64,000 bases of DNA. It comes from Budorcas taxicolor. Its lineage: Eukaryota; Chordata; Mammalia; Artiodactyla; Bovidae. Shown here piece by piece: positions 1 through 10,864 of the stretch; the stretch's first letter is position 1; each line of letters begins with the position of its first letter. The notes under the pieces were generated by a model, which worked only from the letters and a program-made list of their open reading frames with translations, made no database searches and was not told where the DNA came from. Position numbers and translations under genes: made by a program. The DNA is taken from positions 57,626,567 through 57,690,566 of the forward strand of contig NC_068912.1 of assembly GCF_023091745.1 (NCBI RefSeq), given 5' to 3'.

Positions 1-573
1 ATCGAGTCCGTGATGCCATCCAGCCATCTCATCCTCTGTCGTCCCCTTCTCCTCCTGCCCCCAATCCCTCCCAGCATCAGAGTCTTTTCCAATGAGTCAA
101 CTCTTCGCATGAGGTGGCCAAAGTACTGGAGCTTCAGCTTTAGCATCATTCCTTCCAACGAAATCCCAGGGCTAATCTCCTTCAGAATGGACTGGTTGGA
201 TCTCCTTGCAGTCGAAGGGACTCTCAAGAGTCTTCTCCAACACCACAGTTCAAAACCATCAATTCTTCAGTGCTCAGCTTTCTTCACAGTCCAACTCTCA
301 CATCCATACATGATCACAGGAAAAACCATAGCCTTGACTAGACGGACCTTAGTTGGCAAAGTAATGTCTCTGCTTTTGAATATAATATCTAGGTTGGTCA
401 TAACTTTTCTTCCAAGGAGTAAGCGCCTTTTAATTTCATGGCTGCAGTCACCATCTGCAGTGATTTTGGAGCCCCCCAAAATAAAGTCTGACACTGTTTC
501 CACTGTTTCCCCATCTATTTCCCATGAAGTGATGGGACCGGATGCCATGATCTTCATTTTCTGAATGTTGAGC
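1..573 (-). mobile_element. BovB LINE fragment, 3' part, cut by window edge
   Basis: Reverse-strand reading gives the C-terminal part of the BovB (RTE clade) ORF2 polyprotein, downstream of the reverse-transcriptase core, with recognisable blocks such as KIMASGPITSWEIDGETVE, GSKITADGDCSHEIKRR and MYGCESWTVKKAEH. The coding trace is interrupted, since the first block is followed by a one-residue loss (DFILGG where other copies have DFIFLGS). Homology stops near 573, just after the antisense of the block ending FLNIQKM. The true 3' tail lies left of the window. It is a dead 5'-truncated copy with no promoter. Confidence 0.93.
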
Positions 574-1784
574 GAGAAAGGCAAAAAATGGGATTTTCCA
601 ATATCATTCAAAAGAAGCAGAAGAGAACAATGCGCTTTATAGACATTTAAAATATTTATACAGATCTTGGAATTGTAAGAAAAGGAAACCATGGTAGGAA
701 TGAAAAGGATTCTTGCTCCAATAGGACTTTGTAATTTAGAAAGAGAAGAAAGATACATACAAAAGCAAAGAAGTGAAGGAAGTGGGTGGGACTGTGGAAC
801 TGCCCTGGAAGTTGGCTCACATTGGAGCTTTGGTGCTCTGGTGTGGGCTGTTTCTAAATTTCAGCATTTCCTGAGGCTCTTGAGGCTGAGGGCAGAGAGA
901 ATGTTTCCAAACTATTTCTGGTCTAGAGCCTCCGTCCATGTTTCATCTAAGTCATCTCCATCCAATCTTAACATCTATAATGTTCTGAGAGTCTAAGCTT
1001 GCTCTGGGTTGAGATTCCAGGCCAGATTTAGGTCTGAAAGGAAATAAAGGTGTTGTTCCCTGACACATTTGAGACAAGGAGAGATCCCGAGGTAGAAGAT
1101 TCAAACTGAAACAGAAAACACCAAGGAACCAGAGGAGAAGGCCTCCATGGAGATGCCAGTTAGAGTCCTAATCTGGGGTGCAGGGTGAGTACAGAGAAAA
1201 CCAAGGGTCCAGAACTGGGTTGCTGAGAGTGAGCTCAATTAGGTAGCATCAAAAGGGAGGTGAGAGTGGGAGCCGAGAGACTGCTGAACATCTGCTAGCA
1301 TTTGCAGCTTGATTTTATGGATTTGTGTGGGTGTGCTAGCCTGGCTTAAAAGTATCAGGGGTGGTGCAGCCATTTGGCACAGACTGGAACCACATGGACC
1401 TCCAGTGGTGGAGTTGAGAGATGAGGCTGCAAAGGATTCATGGGACTACTTTCTCCTTGAAACTGTACAGCAGAAGCAGGTGAAGATATTTTAAAACAGG
1501 AAAAGTGGGAAAAAATAATTGAGGGAGTGAGGTAAAGGAGATTTGTCGGAACTATAGGTATATGGGCCCTGAACATGGAAGGGGCTGTGTTCCACTTCTC
1601 TACTTGTTAGGCTCTGTGACTGTACAAATAATATAAAATTTTTGAGACTAAATTTTTTCATCTGTAAGATTGAAGTTTATAATGCCCAATTCACAGTTGT
1701 TGACATAGTTACATATAATAACAGTATTACATATTATTATATATGTAATATGTAGGAGTTTTATATACATGTATGGACCTGTGT
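574..1784. other. No recognised gene or repeat
   Basis: Mixed-composition DNA with short non-coding open frames only. Around 1700-1765 it becomes AT-rich with short TAATA and ATAT runs. I see no family-level similarity. Confidence 0.5.
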
Positions 1785-1983
1785 GGGCTTCCCATGTGAT
1801 ACAGTGTTAAACAATCTGCCTGCCAATGCAAAAGGGTTCAGTCCCTGGGTTGGGAAGATCCCCTGGAAAAGTAAATGGCTCCCCACTCCAGATTCTTGCT
1901 TGGGAAATCCCATGGACAGAGGAGCCTGGCAGGCTACAGTCTGTGGGGTCTCATAGCATCAGAACTCAACTGAGCATGCTCAC
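1785..1983 (+). mobile_element. Bov-tA SINE
   Basis: Starts with a tRNA-derived head (GGCTTCCCATGTGATACAG, then a B-box-like GGTTCAGTCCCTGG) and continues into the BovB-derived body (CCCACTCCAG, CCATGGACAGAGGAGCCTGG) ending in an ACTGAGC tail. It is divergent, and I see no clear target-site duplication. SINEs of this class rely on BovB proteins for mobility, as known for the family. Confidence 0.9.
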
Positions 1984-1985
1984 TT

Positions 1986-2036
1986 CCATAGACTTGCATA
2001 GTGCTTGGTATAGCACAGGTGCTCCATAATTATTAC
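1986..2036 (+). repeat. L2/MIR 3'-end-like scrap
   Basis: GTGCTTGGTATAGCACAGGTGCTCCATAA resembles the conserved 3' end of L2 or MIR elements (..GGCACATAGTAGGTGCTCAATAA). It is very short and directly follows the SINE. Confidence 0.4.
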
Positions 2037-2084
2037 TAGCCATTCCTTTCTTCCTTTTTTTATTGCACAAGAAATTACACATGG

Positions 2085-2175
2085 AGGGAAGAGAAGGTGT
2101 ATGGGAACTCTCTGTACTTTCACTCAATTTTTCTGTAAATATAAAGCTCCTCTAAAAAACAAAGCCTATTTAATA
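2085..2175 (+). repeat. Old L1 3'-end fragment
   Basis: The stretch ATGGGAACTCTCTGTACTTT followed by a CTCTAAAAAA-CAAAGCCTATTT block matches the 3' terminal region of older mammalian L1 families, in sense orientation. No coding part is attached. Confidence 0.55.
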
Positions 2176-2299
2176 TTTTTAATAAACAAGATAGAGCAGG
2201 TGAAGATAAAAAAGTAAAAGATATCGTCTCTGCTCTCTAGAATTTTACATTTTAGTTGAAAACACAGACACACCAGGAAGAGCTACTTTAGAGGCCAAG

Positions 2300-2465
2300 G
2301 CATACCTTTTTGAGTTAAACCAGAGTTTCTCCACAGCAGCCCTACCGACATTTGGGCCAGGTCACTCTTTGTTGTCAGGACTGTCTGATGCACTGTAGAG
2401 GTTTATCAGCATTTTTCCAGATTCCCCCTCATGTTCTTGTGAGGTAAAATTGCTCCTGGATGAGA
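2300..2465. repeat. hAT-type (MER) DNA transposon relic
   Basis: The left part reads ACCAGAGTTTCTCCACAGCA and the middle contains ATTTGGGCCAGGTCACTCTT. The right part, GGTAAAATTGCTCCTGGATG then AGAATCAC, is close to the reverse complement of a hAT-Charlie-type terminus. Non-autonomous, no coding capacity. Subfamily not assigned. Confidence 0.45.
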
Positions 2466-2764
2466 ATCACTTAGTTTTTTATGATGTCATCTTCTTTCAT
2501 CCCTACCTTCCATGAATCCATCAGCAAGTTTTACATTATGTCACCCTTGTTTACCTTGGATCGTATTTTGTACCATGAAATATGCCCTGAAATAGACAGG
2601 CTCTCTACCACTAGAAAACCATCATAGCAACTGAGGGTGAAATCATCCTACCTCATCTCCCTACTTCTTTGCTATTTTCTTCGATTCATTTTCCCCACAG
2701 GATCTGTGGTCATTTAAAAACATATGTCCAAAGCATATCACCTTCTTGTTTAAACTCTTGTGCA

Positions 2765-2885
2765 GGGATTCTCAACAGGCTGCACAGTGGATTCACAATT
2801 GAGGCCTAAAAGTAAATACTGACACCTGTATCTCTCTCCCAAAAGTGTTGATGTCATCGGGCATCAGGATGTTTCTCTGAGTTTT
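2765..2885 (+). repeat. MER5-like hAT relic
   Basis: ATTCTCAACAGGCTGCACAG and AATACTGACACCTGTATCTC, followed by a GGCATCAGGATGTTTCTCTG block, resemble a short hAT-Charlie MER5-type element. The right terminal inverted repeat is missing. Confidence 0.45.
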
Positions 2886-2894
2886 AATCTTGAT

Positions 2895-3115
2895 GTTTTA
2901 CACTGATCCATCTTTCAGTTCATTAATGCTCTGTTCGCTTGTGTCTAACCTGCTATTAAATCTATGTTCTTAATTTTTAATTTCAGTTATAGTATATTTC
3001 AGTTCTAGAATTTCCATTTGATTCTTCTCTTTTGTATTTCTTGAACACGTTAATCATAGATATTAGAGATACTTTAAAATAACTGAATCACCTATAGGTC
3101 TGTTTTAATTTTTAT
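2895..3115 (-). repeat. L1 ORF1-region fragment
   Basis: Read in reverse, this resembles the L1 ORF1 N-terminal region: AGAATCAAATGGAAATTCTA, CTGAAATATACTATAACTGA and the 'reiselle'-coding stretch antisense to ATCCATCTTTCAGTTCATTA. It is old and full of stops. Confidence 0.55.
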
Positions 3116-3173
3116 CCTTTTTTAATTTTGAAATTTTTTGTTGAGACTTAGCAGTTGATGGATCACATCAAAA

Positions 3174-3560
3174 TTGAAGGGAAGGTACAGTGATTTTTTT
3201 TTTTATATGCTCTGCCACACCCAACACACACAGCCACTTCGTTATCAATATCCCCACCAAAATTGTATACTTATTAGAGTTGATGAACCTGTATTGATAC
3301 ATGATGATCACCCCTTGCCCATAGTTTACATTACAGTTCACCTGTGGTATTGTGCATTTAATGGGTTTGGATAAATGTGGGCTACATATTATATGATTCT
3401 AACTATATGCTATTCTGGAAAAGGCAAAACTGTGGAGACAGTAAACTGATCAGTGGTTGCCAGGAGTTTCAAGGGAGAGAGGGAGGAAAGGATAGGCAGA
3501 ACACAGATTTTTAGGGCAGTGAAAATGCTCAGTATGTTTTTATTTTCTTTGGATTTTTAA
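3174..3560. repeat. Old L1 3'-UTR-like sequence
   Basis: TATGCTATTCTGGAAAAGGC, GATCAGTGGTTGCCAGGAG and a TTTTTAGGGCAGTGAAAATG block are typical of non-coding 3' regions of older mammalian L1 families. The part before 3390, with TTGATACATGATGATCACC and TAGTTTACATTACAGTTCAC, looks like the same class, possibly from a separate copy. Orientation is not certain. Confidence 0.45.
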
Positions 3561-4523
3561 TAATTTGGTTGCTTTTTAAAAATTAAGCATCAGACATTCC
3601 TTACTAAAAAGCATAGTCTCTGGGCGGTGTCATCTTCTTCCAAAGAGGCTTAACATATCTTCTGCCCAACAAATTTAGATCCAGATCAGAGCAATCCTGT
3701 CAAGGGCAGGTGTTAGACCTTTTTAGGGCTGGTCTATTTCAGTTTAGCCCTCGCTCCAGGATATGTCCCTTACTCTTAGGATAACCCTTCTACGTTTATT
3801 AAACCCCAAGATGTTTATTTAGGACTCAGCACTTTGGTGAGGAGCTCCAGCCTCCGTCTGCCCAGCAGCATGTGGGTGCTCAAGTCTCTGTCAGCAGTTT
3901 AGCCTTAAGCTGTTACTTTTTGCAGAGTTTCTTGGAATCTTGCCCGTAGGTACACAGCTTAGCAGTTATCGGATACCTTGGTGGGAGGTTGCGCAAGACT
4001 TTCAGGTTTGCTTTCCTGCAGTTCTCACCACTCTGGGATTTTGCCTTTCAAGGAAAAAAGCCAGTGTGACCATGAAACCGTGCTTCCCTTCTCTCAGGAA
4101 TTACAGTCCCTGAAGTCCTACCAGAGTTGGTTGCTCTCCGATGACTTCACATAGTCTTTCTGTGTACTTTGTTTAGCTTTTAAAATTATTTTTAATGGAA
4201 GGATTACTCTAATTTAAGATACTGTATTCTGTCTGGTACCAGAAATCCTGGTATTGGAATTTTTTATAGCTTTCCAGGGGATTCTAAAGTATAGCCACAA
4301 TGGAGACCCACTGCTGGTGATTTACCATCGTATTCAGATTTAACAGTTTATAACAATTTGCTTTGGCCTCTAAATTCCACAAACCCAGGGAATTCTCTGC
4401 TTTATTCAGCACTATATCCATATCCTCTAGAACAGTATATGGCACATAGTTGAACTGATTAATCAATAGTGTAAACATGAATATAAAAGCTATCATAAAA
4501 ATGCTCCACTTTAAGGACAAATA
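3561..4523. other. No recognised gene; small L2/MIR-like scrap at about 4425-4470
   Basis: No coding or clear repeat structure. CTCTAGAACAGTATATGGCACATAGT at 4427-4452 resembles an L2/MIR 3' end, but it is too short to be sure. Confidence 0.4.
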
Positions 4524-5200
4524 AGATCATGGCAATCTGGTCCCATCACTTCATGGGAAATAGATGGGAAAACGGTAGAAACAGTGTTAGACTTTATTTT
4601 GGGGGGCTCCAAAATCACTGCAGATGGTGATTGCAACCATGAAATTAAAAGACAATTACTCCTTAGAAGGAAAGTTATGACCAACCTAGATAGTATATTC
4701 AAAAGCAGAGACATTACTTTGCCAACTAAGGTCCATCTAGTCAAGGGTATGGTTTTTCCAGTGGTCATGTATGGATGTGAGAGTTGGACTGTGAAGAAAG
4801 CTGAGCACCTAAGAATTGATGCTTTTGAACTGTGGTTTTGGAGAAGACTCTTGAGAGTCCCTTGGACTGCAAGGAGATCCAACCAGTTCATTCTGAAAGA
4901 GATCGGTCCTGAGTGTTCTTTGGAAGGAATGATGCTAAAGCTGAAACTCCAGTACTTTGGCCACCTCATGCGAAGAGTTGACTCGTTGGAAAAGACCCTG
5001 ATGCTGGGAGGGATTGGGGGCAGGAGGAGAAGGGGACGACAGAGGATGAGATGGCTGGGTGGCATCACCGACTTGATGGATATGAGTTTGAGTGAACTCC
5101 GGGAGTTGGTGATGGACAGGGAGGCCTGGCATGCTGCGATTCATGGGGTTGCAAAGAGTCGGACATGGCTGAGCGACTGAACTGAACTGAACTGAACTGA
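4524..5200 (+). mobile_element. BovB LINE, 5'-truncated 3' copy
   Basis: Sense BovB running from the KIMASGPITS-coding block to the true 3' end (GAGCGACTGAACTGAACTGA with about four ACTGA units). It is about 680 bp, so roughly a fifth of a full element. It is one of the best preserved 3' ends in the window. No target-site duplication is visible next to the boundaries. Confidence 0.95.
4584..5180 (+). pseudogene. BovB ORF2 C-terminal remnant, open for 198 codons
   Basis: Uninterrupted frame covering the domain C-terminal to the reverse transcriptase. It shows GSKITADGDCNHEIKRQLLL, VMYGCESWTVKKAEHLR, LLRVPWTARRSNQ, LQYFGHLMRRVDSLEKTL, an arginine-rich stretch RRRRGRQRMRW and the terminal MDREAWHAAIHGVAKSRTW. 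The first methionine is incidental, so no translation is implied. It lacks the endonuclease and the RT catalytic core and cannot be autonomous. Confidence 0.85.
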
Positions 5201-5495
5201 AGGAATGCAGACAGTAAATTTAAGGAAATGAAAAGAGGGCTGTATCCTACTAATGAAAAGCTTTCCAAATAAAAGATAAATTAATGTCTCATCTTTCTGT
5301 GTGAGTCTAATTGGGTTATTTATCCAACTGAACTCACTTTAAATGGAAACTGAGGTCAATGGAGTATGTAGGATGGCTTTGATGATGCCATAACATGTGT
5401 GGGTCGGTGTTAAATACTTCACTTCTGGGGGGAATGATCTCAGAGAGACCTTGCCAAAAAATGACTTTAGCTAATGTGAAGTAATAGAAAGTACT

Positions 5496-5680
5496 GGTCC
5501 TTGTCTCTGGTTCCGGGCACAGAGCTCCTGAAACCCTTGCCCTTTTCTAAGTGATAAGAGCACTAGGAGCATTCTTTGTTCTAGTATTTGGTCTTTGACT
5601 CCGGTTCCTGACACAGGGCTCCTGAAACCCTTGTAATTTTCTAGGTGATAGGAGTATCTTTTGTTCTGAGGGAACTCTGG
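5496..5680 (+). repeat. 94-bp tandem duplication inside the LTR
   Basis: Two diverged units start at 5496 and 5590. Shared anchors are GCTCCTGAAACCCTTG at 5524 and 5618 (spacing 94) and TCTTTTGTTCT/TTCTTTGTTCT near each unit end. Repeated enhancer-like units are common in the U3 of retroviral LTRs; here that role is inference. Confidence 0.75.
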
Positions 5681-6156
5681 GCAGGCTCCTGGATGAGAGC
5701 TGGTCACCAGAAAGACCAGGCTGTGATTGGAAGCTTGGAATTTTCAGCTGTATTTCCCATTCTCTTGAGAGGGGAGAAGGCCTGAAAATGGAATTAATAA
5801 TAGACCATGCCTATGTGACAAAGCCTCCATAAAAATCCCAGAAGTATGGGTTTGAGAGCTGTCAGGGTGGCAAATACATCCCCAACTCCATGGAGACAGA
5901 AGCTCCTATGCTCACAACTCTTCCAGACCTTTCCCTCTGTAACTCTTCATCTGGCTGTCCATCCGTATTCTTTATTGTATTCCTTAACAAACTAAAACAC
6001 CTAAGTGTTTCCCTGAGTTCTGTGAGCTGCTGTAGCAAATTAATTAGTCCCAAGGAGGGGATTATGGGAACCTGTGACTTGTAGCCAAACTGGAAAGAAG
6101 TTGTGGGCAATCTGGAAACTTACTGCTTGGGACTGGCATCTCAAGTGAAAAGCAGT

Positions 6157-6393
6157 CTTGTGGCTGCTGCTGCTGCTAGGTGGCTTCAGTCATGTCCGAC
6201 TCTGTGCGACCCCATAGACGGCAGCCCACCAGGCTCCCCTGTCCCTGGGATTCTCCAGGCAAGAACACTGGAGTGGGTTGCCATTTCCTTCTCCAATGTA
6301 TGAAAGTGAAAAGTGAAAGTGAAGTCGCTCAGTTGTGTCTGACTCTTTGCAACCCCATGGACTGCAGCCCACCAAGCTCCTCCATCCTTGTGG
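6157..6393 (-). mobile_element. BOV-A2 SINE (dimeric), with target-site duplication
   Basis: In antisense orientation the (CTG)n tail comes first (6164), then a first BovA monomer, the linker AAAGTGAAAAGTGAAAGTGA and a 5'-truncated second monomer. The 7-bp direct repeat CTTGTGG at 6157-6163 and 6387-6393 flanks it, and LTR sequence continues on both sides. Confidence 0.88.
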
Positions 6394-6560
6394 GATGGAG
6401 AGCGTAATCTGTAGGGCTTTACAGTATCTCCATGTAGGTAGTGTTTGAATTAAGTTGTAGGGCACCCAGCTTGTGGCATGGAGAATATTTGGTGTGGGGA
6501 AAACCTCCACACATTTGGTGACCAGAGGTGTCAGAAGTGAAGTGTTCTATGCAAGTAAAA

Positions 6561-7539
6561 GAGAAAGACGCAGAAGTAGATTGGACCCTTTATAGCTAAG
6601 AAGAACACTCCAAAGAACATGGTTGGCAGTTTAGAGTTAGAAAAGTTGCAGACTAGAGGAACCAGCTGGCCCACCATTTGAATTTGCGAAAATGTGAATT
6701 CCAATCAAAGCCAGCTGAAATTGTCAAAACAAAGCAAAACAAAACAAAACTTGTTTGGAGAGATTTCCAGAAGACCAGGGCAGCACTGATGACCCTCTTA
6801 ATGTGGGTCCCAGGACTTACAACATTGACCCAAGAAAACAAAGCTTATTTTTCTCTGGGTATCTGAGGGCTGTTTTAGCTCCATATGCTTTACATCTCTT
6901 CTGGGGTTCTTGCTACTTGTCAACTGGAGGGTTTTTCATATTGCTTCCAAATCTCAAGAGTGACTTGTAGCAGGTGAGGCCAGTGAAATGTGTTGATGGG
7001 GCTTACTATTCCAGTTATGAGTCTTTACATTTCTACAGTATAAATCTCTCCTCCTCCTCCTTCTTTGAAATTTCTAGTACAGCCTGATGGGATCACTAAA
7101 AACACATGCAAAACAATCTTAAAAGCCAGATTGGGCTGCCCAGTCCTTTGCAGAGCTTGCTACTGACAAGGTTAAACATTATGAACAGGAATGAGTCAAT
7201 TCATCTGGTAGATAGCCTAGAATGGATAGTTTTAGAATTTCAACTGTGATATATGGTGATTTAGTAAAGTAAGTAGGAGGGACTGACTCATGGGGAACTG
7301 TGTTTTCCTGTGGTCCTTGGAAGGAGAGGAGGCTGAGGTAAGGAGAGGGAGTATATCTGGTTGAATCTCAGGGATGACCCAACTCTGTATGACCCTTCTC
7401 CTTTCATGATGCTGACGAAAGCTTTCATCATGGCTGTTATCTGTATTGGGCCTCTGTCATTAAAGTGAGGGCTATAGCATCTAGAAGCCACAGTACTTTG
7501 GGGCTACATTCATTGTCTCTGACTGAACCTGAGGACCCT
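6561..7539. other. No recognised gene or repeat
   Basis: Contains an A/C-rich stretch (AAACAAAGCAAAACAAAAC at 6727) and a CTCCTCCTCC run near 7050. I cannot tell whether the first 300 bp belong to the LTR's provirus. Confidence 0.4.
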
Positions 7540-7974
7540 TGTATTCGTTTCCTAGGGCTACCATAACAAAATACCGTGAACTGGGTGGCTTAAGACAGAA
7601 ATGTATACTCTCACAGTTCTGGAGGCAAGGTTTTCAAAGTCAAGTGGTAGGAAAATTCATGTTCTCTCTAGAACCTCTAGGGAAATCCTTCCTTGCTTCT
7701 TCCTTGCTTCTGGTCCTTGGCTGCCATCTTTTGCATTTTCAGGTTTGCAGCTACCTAATTCTGCTGTGTGTCTCCCTGTGTGTCTTTGTCTTCCTACCTT
7801 TTAATAAGGACACCAGTCATACTGGATTAAGAGTCCACCCTAATCAAGTATAACCTCACTTGACTAATTACATCTGCAATGACTCTTTCCAAACAGAGCA
7901 CATTCTGAGGTACTTCAAAGATGTGTTAGAATTTGAACACATCTGTTTTGGAGGGATGTAATTTAACCTGTAAC
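7540..7974 (-). mobile_element. MLT1-type MaLR LTR, reversed
   Basis: Begins TGTATTCGTTTCCTAGGGCT, passes through CAGTTCTGGAGGCAAGG, GACACCAGTCATACTGGATT and GACTAATTACATCTGCAATG, and ends TAACCTGTAAC. These are the conserved blocks of a MaLR solo LTR read in antisense. Length is close to a complete LTR. No internal sequence. Confidence 0.85.
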
Positions 7975-8544
7975 TGCCCTCATGTAGGCAACTGTACTAA
8001 TCATACCAGAGATGAGAAGAAAGACACTATCTCTTTCATGATGGAAGCTAGTTCTGTGTTAATACTGTTTTACTGGGATGGACATGTAGCTACAGGAAAC
8101 ATATGTCTTTTTCTCTGCAGGGCTCCCTCCTCCTTTTTTCCTCACAATTAACTCCTTTTTGCTTAATGATGTACAGAAGAGCTACACTATCCAACGGTGA
8201 TAGTGCAGAATTTTTCTTGACTGAAGGAATGTCTCTATTGATATTCTTAGGGAGTTATTGACCCAGACGTAATATTTGCTACTGCTTCCAAGGACTATGG
8301 CTTCGGGATGAAAATCTACCTGGAGTGAGCCCAACGCTGGAAATGAGAAAGTATCTGCCATCTTTTTATCTGCCTTTCCAATTTGTTTGCCAAGGTCATG
8401 TCTCCTTGTGATAGAAACCGTTCAGTCTTCACATACCAGCCAGCTTATGATGGCTCTGAAGTTATTAGAGAGATGGGAGGAGAGAAACTGCCAAAAAAAA
8501 TTTTTTTTAACCGTCTGGAAAAGAGACCACTAAGGTCTTTCTTC
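7975..8544. other. No recognised feature
   Basis: Ordinary intergenic DNA with a homopolymer pair AAAAAAAATTTTTTTT at 8493-8509, next to the BovB tail that follows. Confidence 0.45.
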
Positions 8545-8645
8545 ACCGATTCAATGGACGTGAGTTTGAGCAAACTCCAGGAGATAGTGGACAGGGAAGC
8601 CTGGCGTGCTGCAGTCCATGAGATCACAGACATGATTCAACAACA
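8545..8645 (+). mobile_element. Very short BovB 3' tail
   Basis: Only the last hundred bases of BovB are present: GACGTGAGTTTGAGCAAACT, GACAGGGAAGCCTGGCGTGC and GCAGTCCATGAGATCACAGA, ending in ATTCAACAACA. Severe 5' truncation, as known for target-primed reverse transcription. Confidence 0.85.
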
Positions 8646-8934
8646 GAGGTCTTTCTTAGGAGAGAGAGTTGATCCCCCAAACCCCTGCACATACCCTTGC
8701 CGTGGGTGAATATTTGAGATTTGAGGAGTTGAGAAACAAGCATTCAGTTTATATTACTGCTCTTAACCAGAATTTCCTCAAGGGTGACAACCAGCTGTGG
8801 GTGAAACTGTTAAGAAAAGCAAGGAGGGTATTTCCATAACAGTAGTGCTGAATTTGCATATGCCTATTCAAATTATATTGGCTGTCTCTAAGGCAGCTTT
8901 TGAAATCCTTTTATCCTGAAGCTTGGCAGTACAG
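8646..8934. other. No recognised feature
   Basis: Nothing assignable between the BovB tail and the MIR relics. Confidence 0.45.
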
Positions 8935-9260
8935 CCAAGTGAAAAGAGTAGGGGCTCAGGAGTGAGACAGCTTAAGTTTGAATGCAAGTGCCTCAGGTTG
9001 TCAACTTGCGCAATTCCTGAGTCTCGGTTTCCGCATTTGTGAAGTCCATTTTCTCAGGGTTCAACACCTGTGCTGTAGAGCTGTTAGGAGGAGCATGCTC
9101 TTGAATCCCATGGTTCTTAATTCAACTCTGCTAGTCATATTCCTTAATCTCACTAAACCTCTGTTCCTTAAAATAAAGAAGGATAACAGAATCTGTCTTG
9201 TTTGGGTAAGAGAGGCAGGTAAAAGAAGGTGTTTTAAGCTCCCTGTGAGTAAGAAAGGAT
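8935..9260 (+). repeat. One or two degraded MIR SINEs
   Basis: AAGAGTAGGGGCTCAGGAGT, TTTGAATGCAAGTG and CGCAATTCCTGAGTCTCGG resemble a MIR in sense. A second MIR-like core follows at about 9115 (TTAATCTCACTAAACCTCTG). Both are diverged. Confidence 0.5.
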
Positions 9261-10499
9261 AAATCATCCTTTCAATGGTGTTCGTACACTGACCAAATGA
9301 ATTTATTGAAATCATTTCAAACTAAGTGATAGCTTTGCTCTAAAGATGAACATAGATTATATTCATTTATGGAGTGTGTGGTGTACTCAATAGAGAGCTG
9401 TCTACCCCTAAGCTAATAATGCTCCAAAATCATTACCTCCCAGGGAGAGAATAGGTGTTTGTTTTCTCTCTCTTCTCTGCCTTTTGTTTCACTTTTCCGT
9501 GTCTAAAGATGTTGAACATGGGGCATGTCCTTGGCAGAGAGCTTAATGACATTTGAAATCTGTCAGGCTCTCCATCTTGGGGAGCATTTTCTGGAGTCTA
9601 ACAAAATGCTGACCAGGAGATAAATGCTTTCTCAGACATGAATAGGTCTTCCACCGCCTCTCTTCTCACTCCCAATCCTATCTCACCTGACACCTGACTA
9701 ACCCAAGATCAGTTTGGAAAGCGAACATTAGCTGGATAAAGGCAGATCTTGTCCTGAGGGGTCCAGAGGACTGTTCCAGAATCATCTCATCAGAAACATT
9801 TCCTGGTCCTTTCAGAGGACACTTAAGGGGTGTGGTGAAGTTTTCAAACCCCAGTGTACCTTTGTGGGGTAGAGATGAACTGCTTCCAGTTACTGGATGG
9901 ACACAGTCCCACTCTGAGTCTTTCTAATAAGTTGCACCCCAGAATCCTTTTGCCTCTGGGCTCTGCCTCCAGGCTGGCCTTTATGACATCCTAACCTGCC
10001 TCCCTTTGTACTGCCTGGTTTGTGCTTGCAGCCCTTGTGGTTAGAGGCACAAATGCCTTTTGTATAGAAAGCTGTAAAAAGGCAGCCTGGGTGTCACTTA
10101 TCATTATTTTCGCAAGAAGGACTCTGGCGCCTGTAGAAGCTGTGGGTTTGACAGTTTCCCAGGATTTCTCACAATTGCTTTTTCTTTTTCTTCCACAGCT
10201 TAAAGCCACCCTGCTCCTCTTTCTTCCTCACTGTTACATCCATTAGGAACTGTGTTGTCACACTTACTTTCTCCGTTTTTGATATTTGCTTAGGCTTAAA
10301 TGTCAAACTTGCTCTGGCATGGAGCTGACCCAAATTAGAGAAAATGGTAGCAGAGTGGTCAGGAATGAAATCTCAAATTTTCGACACTCTGCTAATCTGC
10401 CAAGTTAAATTTCTATGGGATCTGAATGAGCAGGCTACCCACTCGTGAGTTTGGGAAGAAAGTTAATTTTCTTCTCTGGATCTTTGATCAGATTTCATT
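9261..10499. other. No recognised feature
   Basis: No repeat or exon-like structure that I can name. Slightly richer in GC than the flanks around 9700-10020. Confidence 0.45.
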
Positions 10500-10504
10500 T
10501 GTCT

Positions 10505-10615
10505 GGTGCGTTCAATTTAACTTGTGCCTGCTGAGTACCTACTGTGTGCCAAGCACCATGCCAAGTGCTGGGGATATAAGCTGAAAGAGGCATCATTCCT
10601 CTCCCCATGACTCAT
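10505..10615. repeat. L2/MIR-class fragment
   Basis: TGAGTACCTACTGTGTGCCA, then AGCACCATGCCAAGTGCTGG, is a common ancient mammalian repeat block. Family not settled. Confidence 0.5.
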
Positions 10616-10864
10616 TATGACAGTGCCCCTCAGTGAGTTGAGAGCATGCCACCTCAACCACAGGGAGTCACAGTCCCCATGCTGCGCTCACACTGTTAGG
10701 ATCCCAACATACCTAACTTAGAATATGGCCCATTTCCAGTCTGCCTCAATGTACTGCTAACCCTTCCAAGGTAGTAGCAAGACCTCCTGGGATTTCCCAG
10801 CATGAAGGACTGTACATGTGGTGATAAGTCTCCCTGACACCTGCACGGCACTTGAGAGTCTGTA

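Larger units (their letters stand above)
5440..6560 (+). mobile_element. Solitary ERVL-like LTR, interrupted by a SINE
   Basis: Blocks such as CCTCCATAAAAATCCCAGAA (5829), CTAAGTGTTTCCCTGAGTTC (6001), TGTAGCAAATTAATTAG followed by CCCAAGGAGG (6032), and GGTGTGGGGAAAACCTCCAC (6491) mark a known mammalian retroviral LTR type; my recollection is ERVL, MER21-like, but this is uncertain. No gag, pol or env sequence adjoins it. A BOV-A2 sits in the 3' half, and a 94-bp tandem duplication lies near its 5' side. Outer boundaries are approximate. Confidence 0.6.

Noticed and set aside
10..564. 184-codon open frame, similar to frames at 4511-5068 (reverse) and 41372-41827
   Set aside because: They are antisense readings of the BovB C-terminal region; the shared sequence reflects the shared repeat.
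6103..6510. Overlapping frames with PTLCDPMDCSPPGS-like text on both strands
   Set aside because: Such protein text comes from the BovB-derived part of SINEs and recurs throughout the window.
7539..7853. 104-codon open frame with hydrophobic stretches
   Set aside because: It lies within the reversed MLT1 LTR, which is non-coding.
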